From contig NZ_JAFMPW010000002.1 in assembly GCF_026126425.1 (NCBI RefSeq), positions 248,001 through 312,000 of the forward strand: a DNA stretch of 64,000 nt, written 5' to 3'. Below the pieces are notes generated by a model that saw only the letters and a list, made by a program, of their open reading frames with translations, made no database searches and was not told where the DNA came from. A program made the translations under genes and the position numbers. Shown piece by piece: positions 10,141 through 19,551 of the stretch (positions within the stretch are counted from its first letter, which is position 1; every line of letters starts with the position of its first letter). This DNA is from Muriicola sp. Z0-33 (GTDB taxonomy: Bacteria; Bacteroidota; Bacteroidia; Flavobacteriales; Flavobacteriaceae).

Positions 10141-11334
10141 TTAAAGCAATCCAAAGACGGTTATAATACTCTTTATTCCCAGAACCAGTACCAAACCAAT
10201 TATTAGTAATGACATTATATTGTGCCATATCGTATTCTTAAATTTACCCATTACGGTTGATTTGTTCACTATCCAAAGAAGAAAAATAGCTATGAGTGGC
10301 AATAAGACACCATTGGCGACCTGAGCAAATTGTATTATTTCCAAAGGGGTAATATTGAAAGATAGAGACAAGACCCCTGTAATTAAAATCAGCATCCAGA
10401 CCAGGCGAAATTTTACGTCTTTTAGTCCGGCCTTCCAGCCGAAACAACTTGCAGCAACGTAGGCGGCGGCTAATGGAGCAGTTATGGCAGAAGTAACCCC
10501 AGCAGCAAATAATCCTACCCCCATAAAGTATCGTGCTGCCTTGCCAAATAAGGGCTCCAGTCCTTGTGCAAGGCCAAATACATCGGTTACCTCTTCACTG
10601 TTTATCGCGGTCGCAGCTATAATAATAGCCATTGATACAAGTCCTCCTAAGCCTACTGATATTAAAGTATCTCGTTTGGCATATTCCAAATCGGAGTCGG
10701 ATTTCCATTTCTCACTCACCAATGAGGCATGTAAAAAGAGATTATAAGGCACCACTGTTGTCCCTACCAGGGCAATGATTGTTAAGATACTATTTTCAGG
10801 TACCGTTGGCATAAAGAGCCCTGTAAAGACTTTCTCAAGATCTGGTTGGGTTATTATTGCGGTCAAGACAAAAGACAAACTCATTACCAACACAAGGGTT
10901 ATAAAGACTTTCTCCAGGGTTTTATAAGATCCTATATATAAAAGGGCAAAGGCGACTCCGCCAATTATAAAGGGGTAGAAAGACAAGAAACGATCTCCAA
11001 AAATGGCCGCTAAACCCAGAGTGGCCCCTCCGATATTCCCCGCTTCATAGGCTGCATTACCAACAACGATTGCAGCGAGTATAATGCCTATGACAATAAA
11101 ACGAACCACAGGGGTCTGCAGCTCTTTCCTGATCACTTCTGCCAAACCTTTTTGAGTAATTATTCCCAATCTGGCAGCCATTTCCTGTAATACAATGGTA
11201 GCTATAATGGAAAGGAGCATGGCCCAAAGCAAGCTATAACCAAAGGTTACTCCGGCCAAGGTGCAGGCGGTAACAGTTCCAGGCCCTATAAATGCAGCGG
11301 CAACTAATATGCCCGGCCCAATTTTTTTAAACAT
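10141..11334 (-). CDS. NRAMP-family transporter lacking the canonical metal-site residues (YcsG-like)
   Basis: 397-aa membrane protein with about 11 hydrophobic segments and the NRAMP fold signature. The metal-binding DPGN of helix 1 reads GPGT (in AAFIGPGTVTACT), and the MPHN of helix 6 reads VPYN (in TVVPYNLFLHA). The Asp, Asn and His/Met ligands used for Mn/Fe are therefore absent. It is the first gene of the pxpABC operon. By context it may import 5-oxoproline or a related compound, or an ion the pathway needs; this is inference. Start at the ATG at 11334. Confidence 0.88.
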   Translation of the reverse strand: MFKKIGPGILVAAAFIGPGTVTACTLAGVTFGYSLLWAMLLSIIATIVLQEMAARLGIITQKGLAEVIRKELQTPVVRFIVIGIILAAIVVGNAAYEAGNIGGATLGLAAIFGDRFLSFYPFIIGGVAFALLYIGSYKTLEKVFITLVLVMSLSFVLTAIITQPDLEKVFTGLFMPTVPENSILTIIALVGTTVVPYNLFLHASLVSEKWKSDSDLEYAKRDTLISVGLGGLVSMAIIIAATAINSEEVTDVFGLAQGLEPLFGKAARYFMGVGLFAAGVTSAITAPLAAAYVAASCFGWKAGLKDVKFRLVWMLILITGVLSLSFNITPLEIIQFAQVANGVLLPLIAIFLLWIVNKSTVMGKFKNTIWHNIMSLLIIGLVLVLGIKSIITVFGLL

Positions 11335-11559
11335 GAAATGGTTGGTTTCAGATTTATTTCAATATTACAATAAATATGGCTGGCTGCATCTTTGGTCGTA
11401 TTGTATTGTTAAAAAAATTGTAGTCAATTTTAACATAATATGTGCATTTCATCTAAAAAAATGCAGTTCGTCTAAAAGTGGGGGTCCATACGTCGATACT
11501 TTATAATAATCCAAAAAAGTGCTGGTTATAATAGTCCCAAATCAAAATGAACTGAGTTA

Positions 11560-12003
11560 ATGAAGTGCCTCGAATGTAATAATGAGCTGAGCTATATAGA
11601 TCACAAAAATGCTATGGAATTATTTGGTCTTGAATTGTGTTCTCAGCATACACAAAGAATGGAAAAACTTATGCGAAGAAATGGTACGCCACTGGAGGCC
11701 GTACAATTATACTACGGACTCAAAGCAGCTGGTGTTCATCCGATGTTAGAGTGGTGGGATGGTAATAAATCTATTGATATTGCAGTTTCACGTGTGAAGC
11801 TGAATATTGAAATTGATACTGAATACCAAATGCTTACGCATGAACAAGCTATTAATGAATTGGAGGAAACTATGCACTCCTATAAAAATGGCTTTACAAC
11901 AATAAGAATACCCCATATTCTAATAAAGCATTATTTGCAGGAGACAGTAAACAATATAATGGGAATTATTGAAGGATTACGAATCAATATTAAGGTAATA
12001 TAG
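11560..12003 (+). CDS. Zinc-ribbon protein with DUF559/PD-(D/E)XK-like C-terminal region
   Basis: 147-aa protein with no signal peptide. The first 30 residues contain CxxC (C3, C6) and a later C-x-x-H (C27...H30), a possible zinc ribbon. The second half reads like the core of the DUF559/VSR nuclease-like fold: a beta strand with DIA, then KLNIEID followed by EYQ, then a helix with HEQAINELEET, then the strand GFTTIRIP. In DUF559 the motif is EhDG-xH; here the Gly and His are Thr and Gln, so activity is uncertain. It is divergent from the NRAMP gene and 31 bp upstream of a small membrane protein gene. Confidence 0.7.
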   Translation: MKCLECNNELSYIDHKNAMELFGLELCSQHTQRMEKLMRRNGTPLEAVQLYYGLKAAGVHPMLEWWDGNKSIDIAVSRVKLNIEIDTEYQMLTHEQAINELEETMHSYKNGFTTIRIPHILIKHYLQETVNNIMGIIEGLRINIKVI

Positions 12004-12034
12004 GTACCCCAAACCCACTAAAACCCTTTTAGAG

Positions 12035-12337
12035 ATGGAAGCAAATGCGAATAGTAATTATACCGAGCGATCTTATAAAATCAGCCAGCTTATCCTGGTT
12101 TTATTAACATTTGCCGCGTTAAGCATCATCATTAATATTAACGCAGAATTATCACGATACCTGTTTGGACTGCCGGTAGTCTTTTCCGGAATTCTGGGTA
12201 TTTATGGCTCTTATATCATTTATAAAGGCCTTGACGAACCTACAAACGAAAAAAAGATTATTGCCATTACGGTTAATTTTGCAATGGTATTACTCACTCT
12301 GACCATTTTGGTTTCCAATACGCTCTACAGGCTATAA
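12035..12337 (+). CDS. Small three-helix membrane protein
   Basis: 100-aa protein with a polar N terminus (about 15 residues) and three predicted membrane segments at roughly residues 17-36, 42-62 and 76-98. No family is recognised. It starts 31 bp after the zinc-ribbon gene and is probably co-transcribed with it. Confidence 0.65.
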   Translation: MEANANSNYTERSYKISQLILVLLTFAALSIIININAELSRYLFGLPVVFSGILGIYGSYIIYKGLDEPTNEKKIIAITVNFAMVLLTLTILVSNTLYRL

Positions 12338-12495
12338 TTATAAGGCCATTATCAATTTGTGACTTGGCAGGAAAACAGTACCCAAAATTCTTCATAATAC
12401 TGCCAAAAATCGAAAATTTGGCTTTACAAGTACTATTTACATAGCGTGTTCTCTATTATTTCTCTTCTGCCCTGATTACAGATGACTTATTATTT

Positions 12496-12518
12496 GTATC
12501 TTATTTTTCTTAAGATAC
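12496..12518 (+). promoter_or_regulatory. Inverted repeat immediately before the aminotransferase start codon
   Basis: The arms GTATCTTA (12496-12503) and TAAGATAC (12511-12518) are perfect reverse complements around a 7-base T-rich loop. The repeat ends 3 bp before the ATG at 12522, so in mRNA it would cover the ribosome-binding region; as DNA it could be an operator. The function is inferred from position only. Confidence 0.45.
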
Positions 12519-12521
12519 ACT

Positions 12522-13634
12522 ATGAAAAATACAGACAGAAGACAATGGCTTAAAACGGTAGGTCTTTCCGGAGGGTTTGCACTACTTGCCGGCCTGGACG
12601 CCATAGCAGTTGACTATATTCCCGAACCCTGGAACTCGAATACCATCGCCAAACTCAATTCGAACGAGAATCCCTATGGCCCTTCAAAACGAGTAAGAGA
12701 AGTTCTTACAAATTCATTTGATATTGCCTGCCGTTATCCTTTTGGGGTGTTAAGAGAATTGGTTCAAATGATTGCTGAAAAGGAGGGTGTTACCAAAGAC
12801 CATGTGGTTGTTTGTGGAGGTTCTACTGAAGGGCTAAAAGTAGCAGGACTGCTCTATGGGAAAAACGAAGCAGAAGTGATAGCCGCAGATCCTACTTTTC
12901 AGTCGCTAATGAGGTATTCTGAAAATTTTGGAGGTAAAGTACACAGGGTGCCGGTAAATGATGTCCTTGAACATGACCTGGACCAGATGGCCGGAAAGAT
13001 TAACAGTAAAACCGGCCTGATTTTTCTCTGTAATCCCAATAACCCTACAGGAACCCTTATAAAAAAAGATCAACTTAAAGATTTTTGCACTTCATTTGAT
13101 AAGAAGGCAATGATTTTTAGTGATGAGGCGTATTACGACTTTATAACGGAACCAGACTATCCGTCTATGGTTACCCTGGTAAAAGAGGGAAGAAATGTTA
13201 TAGTTTCCAAAACCTTTTCAAAAGTTTATGGAATGGCTGGCCTTCGCATCGGCTACCTGATTGCGAAACCAGAAATTGCCAGTAAACTCAAAGCAGGGGT
13301 AATGGCGATGAGCAATACCCTGGCAATTGAAGCGGCCAAAGAGGCCCTCCGAGATGATGATTTCTACAAGTTCAGTCTTTTAAAAAACATGGAAGCCAAA
13401 GCAACAGTATATAATACCCTTGATGAAATTGGATTGGAATATGTAAAATCTCATACCAATTTCGTTTTCTTTAAAACAGGCAGACCTATTTCAGAAGTTA
13501 TGGCGGCTATGAAAAATGAAGGTGTTTTAATAGGAAGGCCATTTCCACCCATGTTAGATTGGGCAAGAATTAGTACAGGTACCACAGAACAAATGCTTCA
13601 CTTCAGTAAAGCTTTAAAACGCGTCATGAGTTAA
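12522..13634 (+). CDS. Tat-exported histidinol-phosphate aminotransferase-like PLP enzyme
   Basis: 370-aa fold-type I aminotransferase of the HisC-like class. It contains LNSNENPYGPS, CNPNNPTGT, the FSDEAYYDF strand and the PLP-lysine segment VSKTFSKVYGMAGLRIGY. It opens with a twin-arginine signal (DRRQWLKTVG, then a hydrophobic stretch), so the folded holoenzyme is probably exported to the periplasm. That is atypical for histidine biosynthesis and argues against a biosynthetic HisC. No other his genes are nearby. The substrate is unknown. Confidence 0.85.
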   Translation: MKNTDRRQWLKTVGLSGGFALLAGLDAIAVDYIPEPWNSNTIAKLNSNENPYGPSKRVREVLTNSFDIACRYPFGVLRELVQMIAEKEGVTKDHVVVCGGSTEGLKVAGLLYGKNEAEVIAADPTFQSLMRYSENFGGKVHRVPVNDVLEHDLDQMAGKINSKTGLIFLCNPNNPTGTLIKKDQLKDFCTSFDKKAMIFSDEAYYDFITEPDYPSMVTLVKEGRNVIVSKTFSKVYGMAGLRIGYLIAKPEIASKLKAGVMAMSNTLAIEAAKEALRDDDFYKFSLLKNMEAKATVYNTLDEIGLEYVKSHTNFVFFKTGRPISEVMAAMKNEGVLIGRPFPPMLDWARISTGTTEQMLHFSKALKRVMS

Positions 13635-13862
13635 TTCATTCTCCTCTGTACAACAGCCCACAACTACTAAAACAGGCAGTTCAACCGGTATTTTGCCCCC
13701 TAGAACAAAACTAGTTATAAATCATAGGTAGATACAGGTATATTATCCATATTATTTCCCTTCAATTGGATGTTTTGAACACGATATCCGAAAAATTGAA
13801 CCTTTCACAGAACAACTATCTAATAATTGTCAATTGAAAAATTGCATAGTAAAGCACTGATT

Positions 13863-13952
13863 ATGAGCAAAAGAACTCTTTCACCCTTTTTCGTATATAC
13901 CCTTTGTGCCCTCAGTATACTATGGGCATGGTATATTTATCTATATGCATAG
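13863..13952 (+). CDS. Possible 29-aa single-pass membrane peptide
   Basis: ATG to TAG with 29 codons. The peptide has a short basic start (MSKRTL) and one hydrophobic aromatic-rich helix of about 20 residues. There is no convincing Shine-Dalgarno sequence, though these are often weak in Bacteroidota. It could be a genuine small protein or chance; conservation would decide. Confidence 0.3.
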   Translation: MSKRTLSPFFVYTLCALSILWAWYIYLYA

Positions 13953-13997
13953 AATAAGGCATTTAATTCTATCTTGCTTTCTTAAATAAAGCAAAAA

Positions 13998-14021
13998 AAA
14001 ACAGCTCCGAAGAGCTGTTTT
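13998..14021 (-). terminator. Intrinsic terminator of the DUF1508 gene (UUCG loop)
   Basis: Read on the minus strand, a 10-bp stem (AAAACAGCTC / GAGCTGTTTT) closes a C(UUCG)G tetraloop and is followed by an uninterrupted run of T. It lies 22 bp downstream of the stop at 14044. Confidence 0.9.
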
Positions 14022-14043
14022 CATCTTGTAATTAAAAATAATT

Positions 14044-14373
14044 CTAGAAGTCTTCTTTAACCTCAGCTTTAGGAGCATTGTTTTTTACTGATGCAATTCC
14101 CTTATTCATTGAAGAGGTACTGGAGTACATCTGACTAGAGCCAATAACTTGTCCGTTTGTAGATTTCAAGTTAAAATAGGGCTTGCCATTTTTAGCAACT
14201 TTCTTGTCATAGCATTTATCACTACCACAATTTTTCTTAACAGATGCAATACCATTATCACAGGCCGCTTTTGTATTATAGGCCTCACTGGTTAGTACTA
14301 CCAATCCGTTTGCCGCTTTTAAGTTAAAACGAAATTTTCCTGCTTTGTCTTTTTTGATTTCAAATTTTCCCAT
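14044..14373 (-). CDS. DUF1508 (YegP-like) protein with two tandem repeats
   Basis: 109-aa protein made of two copies of the ~48-residue DUF1508 motif: residues ~1-52 (FEIKKDKAGKFRFNLKAANG...NGIASVKKN) and ~53-102 (YDKKVAKNGKPYFNLKSTNG...KGIASVKNN). The organisation equals E. coli YegP. The biochemical role of the family is not known to me. It is a single-gene unit with its own UUCG-loop terminator. Confidence 0.92.
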   Translation of the reverse strand: MGKFEIKKDKAGKFRFNLKAANGLVVLTSEAYNTKAACDNGIASVKKNCGSDKCYDKKVAKNGKPYFNLKSTNGQVIGSSQMYSSTSSMNKGIASVKNNAPKAEVKEDF

Positions 14374-14670
14374 GTTTATAGAAGTAAGTGGTTAACGTTA
14401 ATATGTTTCAAACCTAATAAAAAAATAGCTATCCGAACCTGATTTTGGTCATTAAACTGAGAATTTCAGATGAATTTAGTTCATTTATTAATGTTTATAA
14501 TAGCATTTGGTTGAGGGAATCTGCCTTTCTAAGTTGTAGTTCAAAACAACTATCAAAAAAATAAATCGTTACTTTAGGAAGATGATTTGGCACTGTCATG
14601 GGATGCAATAAATTCCCAATCAAGATGAAAATGAACCAGACATGCTGGATATATACAATAAGACAAGCAT

Positions 14671-15963
14671 TTGAGTAGCAAGCAAACTATTGGCTGGAAA
14701 GTAGGCGCAGCATTGGTAATTGCCAATATGATTGGAACCGGCGTCTTTACCAGTCTGGGCTTTCAGCTACAAGACATAGAAAACACATGGTCTATTCTTA
14801 TTCTTTGGACATTGGGGGGTGTTATGGCCATTGCCGGAGCCTTTTGCTATGCAGAAATAGGAAGTACCTTTAAGAAATCTGGCGGGGAATACGTTTTTCT
14901 CTCTAAACTGTATCACCCTATTGCTGGTTATCTGTCTGGCTGGATTTCGTTGATAATAGGATTTGCTGCCCCCATTGCCCTTGCTGCAATGGCCTTAGGA
15001 GTCTATTTAGGCAATGTCTTTCAGATAGACCCCAAAATCCTTGCACTGGCAGCCATTATACTGGTAGCCGTTGTGCACTCTTTTAGTATTAATATCAGCA
15101 GCCAGTTCCAATCCTATGCCAGTTGGTTTAAGGTATTGCTTATTCTCTTTTTAGTTGTGATGGGGGTATTATATGCACCCGATAACTCTGCTCTTAATTT
15201 TAGCAACGCCTGGCAAACCGAATTGTTTTTACCCTCTTTTGCCATAGCCTTTGTATATGTTAGTTATTCATATACCGGTTGGAATGCCGCTGCTTATATC
15301 GTTGAAGAATTTCACCAGCCAGATATCAACCTTCCTAAAGCCCTGCTAAGGGGCACTTTGATTGTGACCTTACTCTATGTGCTATTGCAATATGTTTTTC
15401 TTAAGCATGGGAGTTTAGATCAGCTTAAAGGACAGCTCGATATCGGACATGTTTTTGCAAGTGAACTTTTGGGAAGTGATGGTGCGAAAATTATTAATAT
15501 TCTAATTTCTTTCTTTCTAATTTCCAGCATTAGTGCAATGACATGGGTAGGCCCAAGAGTTTCTTTTGCTATGAGTAAAGATTTAAAAATCTGGAGTTTC
15601 TTAAAGAAGAAAAATAAGAATAATCTCCCGGTAATGGCTGTCTGGTTCCAAACGGGCATAAGTATTGTTTATGTACTTACAGGAACATTTGAGAGTGTCT
15701 TGCTGTATTGTGGTTTTATATTGCAACTTGCCGCGGCCCTTACTGTTGCAGGAGTTTTCTTTGTAAGGAAAAACAAGGCCATACAAGGTAGCTACAAAGC
15801 TCCGCTTTACCCACTTTTACCCATTATTTTTACGGCCTTTAGCATATGGATACTGATCTACCTCATTATGAACCGGCCAAAGGAGTCTGGCATTGGATTG
15901 CTCATTGTTGGGATAGGATTAATCACCTACTTTATAAACCAAAAGATATCTAAACCAAAATAG
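14671..15963 (+). CDS. APC-superfamily amino acid permease, TTG start
   Basis: 430-aa, twelve-helix amino acid/polyamine permease. The first helix has the APC signature GAALVIANMIGTGVFTSLGF. An in-frame TAA lies at 14659, and the first plausible initiator is TTG at 14671; the next ATG is inside helix 1, so TTG is preferred. The substrate is unknown. It is convergent with the methyltransferase gene, whose stop is only 6 bp away, and I see no clear terminator between them. Confidence 0.88.
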   Translation: MSSKQTIGWKVGAALVIANMIGTGVFTSLGFQLQDIENTWSILILWTLGGVMAIAGAFCYAEIGSTFKKSGGEYVFLSKLYHPIAGYLSGWISLIIGFAAPIALAAMALGVYLGNVFQIDPKILALAAIILVAVVHSFSINISSQFQSYASWFKVLLILFLVVMGVLYAPDNSALNFSNAWQTELFLPSFAIAFVYVSYSYTGWNAAAYIVEEFHQPDINLPKALLRGTLIVTLLYVLLQYVFLKHGSLDQLKGQLDIGHVFASELLGSDGAKIINILISFFLISSISAMTWVGPRVSFAMSKDLKIWSFLKKKNKNNLPVMAVWFQTGISIVYVLTGTFESVLLYCGFILQLAAALTVAGVFFVRKNKAIQGSYKAPLYPLLPIIFTAFSIWILIYLIMNRPKESGIGLLIVGIGLITYFINQKISKPK

Positions 15964-15969
15964 GGAATG

Positions 15970-16650
15970 TTACTTTTTTGAAACTACCATATACACTAAT
16001 TTGTACGGTTTTAAACTGTAATCTGCCACCCCCTCTTTTTCTTCATACAGCAAAATTTCAAAACCGCCTTCATCCAGAAACTTTTGTTTAATATCGTTTT
16101 CTTCACAACCAAATGTAGGTCTGTTCATCTTCATGCCGGCATCCCTGTGAAAAAATTCAAAGACGAAAAGTCCGCCCGGTTTAAGGGCCGTCTTAATTGT
16201 AGAGGTAATCCCTTCGGTCCACAAACATCCTCCATACAACCAGGTGATAAGGTCCCATTTATTTTCCCCGTAATCAAAAGTTTCAAAACTTGTAATCTCT
16301 GTTTTTAATGGAATTTGTTCTTTTTTAGCCTGTTCCACTGCGTATGCTACTGCTTCATCTGCCAGATCAAAACCCGTAACATCCCAGCCATTTCTCGCAA
16401 GGTACATAGCATTTCTCCCCTGTCCCATAGCCACACAGAGGGCCTTTCCCTTGGGTAAAGCCGCAGTGGTTTGCTTTAGGAGGTTATTCACTTCCTTATT
16501 AAAAGTATAGGCAGAATCCCTTACCAGGCTCCTGTTCCAGCGCTGGCGAATTTGTTCGTTCCGCTGCTCTATGCTTGTTGTGCTTTGCCCATTCACCATT
16601 GAGAGGAAAAGCATGCTGAATAGCAGTAAAAAAATATTCGTTTTTCTCAT
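15970..16650 (-). CDS. Exported class I SAM methyltransferase-like protein
   Basis: 226-aa TehB/UbiE-like methyltransferase fold: motif I CVAMGQGRNAMYLA, motif II DVTGFDLAD and the KPGGLFVFEFFH strand. It begins with a clear signal peptide (MRKTN, hydrophobic core, VNGQS cleavage site), which is unusual because SAM is cytoplasmic. It starts 28 bp after the molybdenum hydroxylase large subunit, so it is the third gene of that operon. Possibly it is a binding protein derived from a methyltransferase, or it acts before export. Function unknown. Confidence 0.8.
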   Translation of the reverse strand: MRKTNIFLLLFSMLFLSMVNGQSTTSIEQRNEQIRQRWNRSLVRDSAYTFNKEVNNLLKQTTAALPKGKALCVAMGQGRNAMYLARNGWDVTGFDLADEAVAYAVEQAKKEQIPLKTEITSFETFDYGENKWDLITWLYGGCLWTEGITSTIKTALKPGGLFVFEFFHRDAGMKMNRPTFGCEENDIKQKFLDEGGFEILLYEEKEGVADYSLKPYKLVYMVVSKK

Positions 16651-16678
16651 TTTTGGATCTTATTTAAATAGGCCCATC

Positions 16679-18901
16679 TTATCCTAGTTTCATAGAACGT
16701 GCAGACAGGTTATGGTTTTTAATGGGTAATTCCCGAATCCTAATTCCTGAAGCATTAAATACAGCATTGGCGACCGCCGGGGCTATCCCGGGTGTACTTG
16801 GCTCCCCTGCCCCACCCGGCCAATTATCACTTTTGATGATATAAGATTCTATGACAGGTGCCTCATTCATACGCACCATTTTATAATCATGGAAATTACT
16901 TTGTTTTACCGCGCCATTTTCTATGGTTATTTCGCCATACAAGGCAGCTGTTAGTCCGTAAATTATACCGCTTTCCATTTGCGCCCTAAAGCCATCTTCA
17001 TGAAAGGCGTAGCCCGGGTCTGCCGCACAGACCACCCTATGTACCTTAAGGTTTCCATCTATTATTTCAATCTCCGCAACCTGAGCTACTATGGTGTCAA
17101 ATGATTTATGAATAGCAATGCCTCGTCCCCAATTTTCTGGTAAAGCGGCTCCCCAGTTGGCCTTCTCAGCGGCCATTTCCAATACTTTTAAATATCTCGG
17201 TGCATTGGTAAGATGTGCCCTGCGAAACTCATACGGGTCTTTGTTTGCTTTATACGCCATCTCATCCATAAAAGATTCCGTAAAAAAGCCGTGCATAGAA
17301 GAATCCACACTACGCCACCAGCCCCATGGTACGTGGGTTTCACTATTAGCGTAATGAATAAACTGATTCCCTATATCATAAGGTATATGGGGCGCTTCTT
17401 CGGGGTCGTGCTTAAAGAGGAATTGGTTGTTCCATGCAGTAATTTTACCGTTTTCACCAAGGGCCGCTTTAAAACGACTGATATTTGCTTCCCGGTAATG
17501 GTCCTGACGCGTGTCTTCTTCCCGAGACCATATGAGCTTTACCGGATAGTCTACTTCCCTGGCAATCAGTGCCGCCTGTACGGCAACATCTGGCATTGCC
17601 CTCCGTCCAAATCCTCCTCCCAGATACTGATTGTGTACTACCACATTTTCAGTATCCAGTTCCAGTGCCTCTGCAACACTGGCAGCAAATCCCAACGGAT
17701 TCTGGCTCCCAACCCATAATTGGCATCCATCATTGTTTACTACAGCAGTACAATTCATAGGTTCCATAGTGGCGTGTGCCAGATAAGGCACCCTGTACTC
17801 TGCTTCAATAACTTCTTTTGCTGTTTCAAGTGCATCACCCGCATTACCCTTTTTTATATCTTTTTCTTCATTTCCTTCGGCCAGGGCCTTGTCCATATCT
17901 TGGAGATACTGCCCATAGATGTCCTCAGACCCTATGGTATCATTATCTGTTTTCTCAAATGCTATATCTAATTTATTCAAGGCATTCTTAGCCAGCCAGT
18001 AGCCATCTGCAATAACAGCCACAGCATTATCCAGATTTACAATTTTCTGTACCCCGGGCATTTCGGCAATAGCATCGTCTGGTAACGGTACTAAACGGGC
18101 ACCAAAAACTGGTGACGCCTTTATGGCCGCATATTTCATATTGGGTAAACTTGCATCAATACCAAAAGACGCCGTGCCATCTACCTTTGCAGGGATATCG
18201 AACCGTGGTGGGGAGGTGCCCATAATTTTAAATTCGTCTGCATTTTTAAGGCGAGGTTTTGCAGGTTGTGATAATTCAGCAGCTTGAGCAACAAAATCAG
18301 CAAAGGGTGCAGTTCTGTCACTTTCCTTATGCGATATATAACTGTCTTTTACCTCTAACTCTTCTTCTGCAACCTCCCATTTTTCTGCAGCTGCCTTAAG
18401 TAAAACAGCCCTGGCGGCAGCCCCTGCAACACGCATGGCGTACATCCCTGTAAATCTGACCGAAGCACTTCCCCCGGTAATTTGAAGATTCATTTGTTTG
18501 GTGGCAGTTAGGAATACCCCATCTATGGTTCCCAGTAAAATGGAAGGGAAATCTTTTTCTCCCATAATAAATCCTCTTGCCAATGCGTAGTTTGCATATT
18601 GCTTATCTCCGGGAGCTTCGAGCATTTTAACGGTCTTCCAATCTGCATCCATTTCGTCTGCCAGCATCATTGGAAGGGTGGTATGTGTACCCTGACCCAT
18701 TTCCGCATGTGGAACTATAACCGTAATGCTGTTATCCGCAGCCAGTTTCAACCAAATATTAAGTACGGTCTCCCCTTCCCCGGCGATCATGTCTTTTACT
18801 TTCCTTGCCCGGTTTCCAGGTCGTATAGCCACCCCTAATACCAACGCACCACCGGTGATTACACCTGTGGTAATGAATGCCCTTCTAGTCCATTTCTTCA
18901 T
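16679..18901 (-). CDS. Xanthine dehydrogenase-family molybdopterin-binding subunit (IorB-like), Tat-exported
   Basis: 740-aa molybdenum-cofactor subunit of the aldehyde oxidase/isoquinoline 1-oxidoreductase type. A Tat signal ([12 protein letters not shown]) is followed by a hydrophobic stretch. Mo-cofactor motifs include YLGGGFGRR and the C-terminal [14 protein letters not shown], with the catalytic Glu in GAGE. Its start overlaps the 2Fe-2S subunit gene by 17 bp. No FAD subunit is present, as in the two-subunit periplasmic enzymes that pass electrons to cytochromes. The substrate is not predictable. Confidence 0.92.
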   Translation of the reverse strand: MKKWTRRAFITTGVITGGALVLGVAIRPGNRARKVKDMIAGEGETVLNIWLKLAADNSITVIVPHAEMGQGTHTTLPMMLADEMDADWKTVKMLEAPGDKQYANYALARGFIMGEKDFPSILLGTIDGVFLTATKQMNLQITGGSASVRFTGMYAMRVAGAAARAVLLKAAAEKWEVAEEELEVKDSYISHKESDRTAPFADFVAQAAELSQPAKPRLKNADEFKIMGTSPPRFDIPAKVDGTASFGIDASLPNMKYAAIKASPVFGARLVPLPDDAIAEMPGVQKIVNLDNAVAVIADGYWLAKNALNKLDIAFEKTDNDTIGSEDIYGQYLQDMDKALAEGNEEKDIKKGNAGDALETAKEVIEAEYRVPYLAHATMEPMNCTAVVNNDGCQLWVGSQNPLGFAASVAEALELDTENVVVHNQYLGGGFGRRAMPDVAVQAALIAREVDYPVKLIWSREEDTRQDHYREANISRFKAALGENGKITAWNNQFLFKHDPEEAPHIPYDIGNQFIHYANSETHVPWGWWRSVDSSMHGFFTESFMDEMAYKANKDPYEFRRAHLTNAPRYLKVLEMAAEKANWGAALPENWGRGIAIHKSFDTIVAQVAEIEIIDGNLKVHRVVCAADPGYAFHEDGFRAQMESGIIYGLTAALYGEITIENGAVKQSNFHDYKMVRMNEAPVIESYIIKSDNWPGGAGEPSTPGIAPAVANAVFNASGIRIRELPIKNHNLSARSMKLG

Positions 18902-19385
18902 CGTTCATAATTTTAGTGGTTGCTGAATTATTCATGGCTACAGCCGCTCTCTTAATTCCTTTCCTTACTCTGGAGTACATTCCACATCTGCAGATATTTC
19001 CACTCATGGCCAAATCAATATCCTCATCAGACGGATTGGGGTTTGTAGTTAATAAGGCATGTGCCGACATTAATTGCCCCGACTGGCAATAACCGCATTG
19101 CGGCACCTGTTCATCTATCCAGGCTTGCTGAATAAGATGCAATTCGGATTCACTCGGCGCAATTCCTTCAATAGTGGTAATTTCTTTATCCACCGCTTGC
19201 TGAATAGGAGTTAAACAGGAACGGACCGCGTTTCCGTCTAGCTGCACCGTGCAAGCACCACACTGGCCTATCCCGCAACCAAATTTGGTGCCGTTTAAGC
19301 CCAATTGCTCACGTACTACCCACAATATAGGAGTAGCCGGATCCACATCTACCTCATGCACTACCTTATTTACACTAATTTTCAT
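18885..19385 (-). CDS. (2Fe-2S)-binding small subunit of a molybdenum hydroxylase (IorA-like)
   Basis: 166-aa protein with two [2Fe-2S] clusters. The plant-type N-terminal cluster uses C37, C42, C45 and C57 ([12 protein letters not shown]), and the second uses CGYCQSGQ and [11 protein letters not shown]. It has no signal peptide, so it is probably co-exported with the Tat-tagged large subunit. It is the first gene of the operon. The C-terminal 20 residues are Asn/Met-rich and not part of the family core. Confidence 0.93.
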   Translation of the reverse strand: MKISVNKVVHEVDVDPATPILWVVREQLGLNGTKFGCGIGQCGACTVQLDGNAVRSCLTPIQQAVDKEITTIEGIAPSESELHLIQQAWIDEQVPQCGYCQSGQLMSAHALLTTNPNPSDEDIDLAMSGNICRCGMYSRVRKGIKRAAVAMNNSATTKIMNDEEMD

Positions 19386-19551
19386 TTAAATTTTTTTTAT
19401 TAATTATAAGCTATTCCATTGAACCATTAAAGGGTTCTCTAAAGCTACAATAAATATTGATTATGTTTTTGTCATTACTAAGTTGTCAACTAACGCATCA
19501 TTAGTCCCATGCTGATGTATAACCAAACTTGTTTCCAAAAAACATAGTGAT

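Larger units (their letters stand above)
13635..14043. other. Intergenic stretch of 409 bp
   Basis: A+T-rich spacer between the aminotransferase and the DUF1508 gene. It holds one possible 29-codon membrane mini-ORF and a strong minus-strand terminator (both listed separately). I see nothing else that can be supported. Confidence 0.6.

Noticed and set aside
12522-13634. Histidine-biosynthesis hisC
   Set aside because: It has a Tat signal and no his neighbours, so a biosynthetic assignment and gene symbol are not justified.
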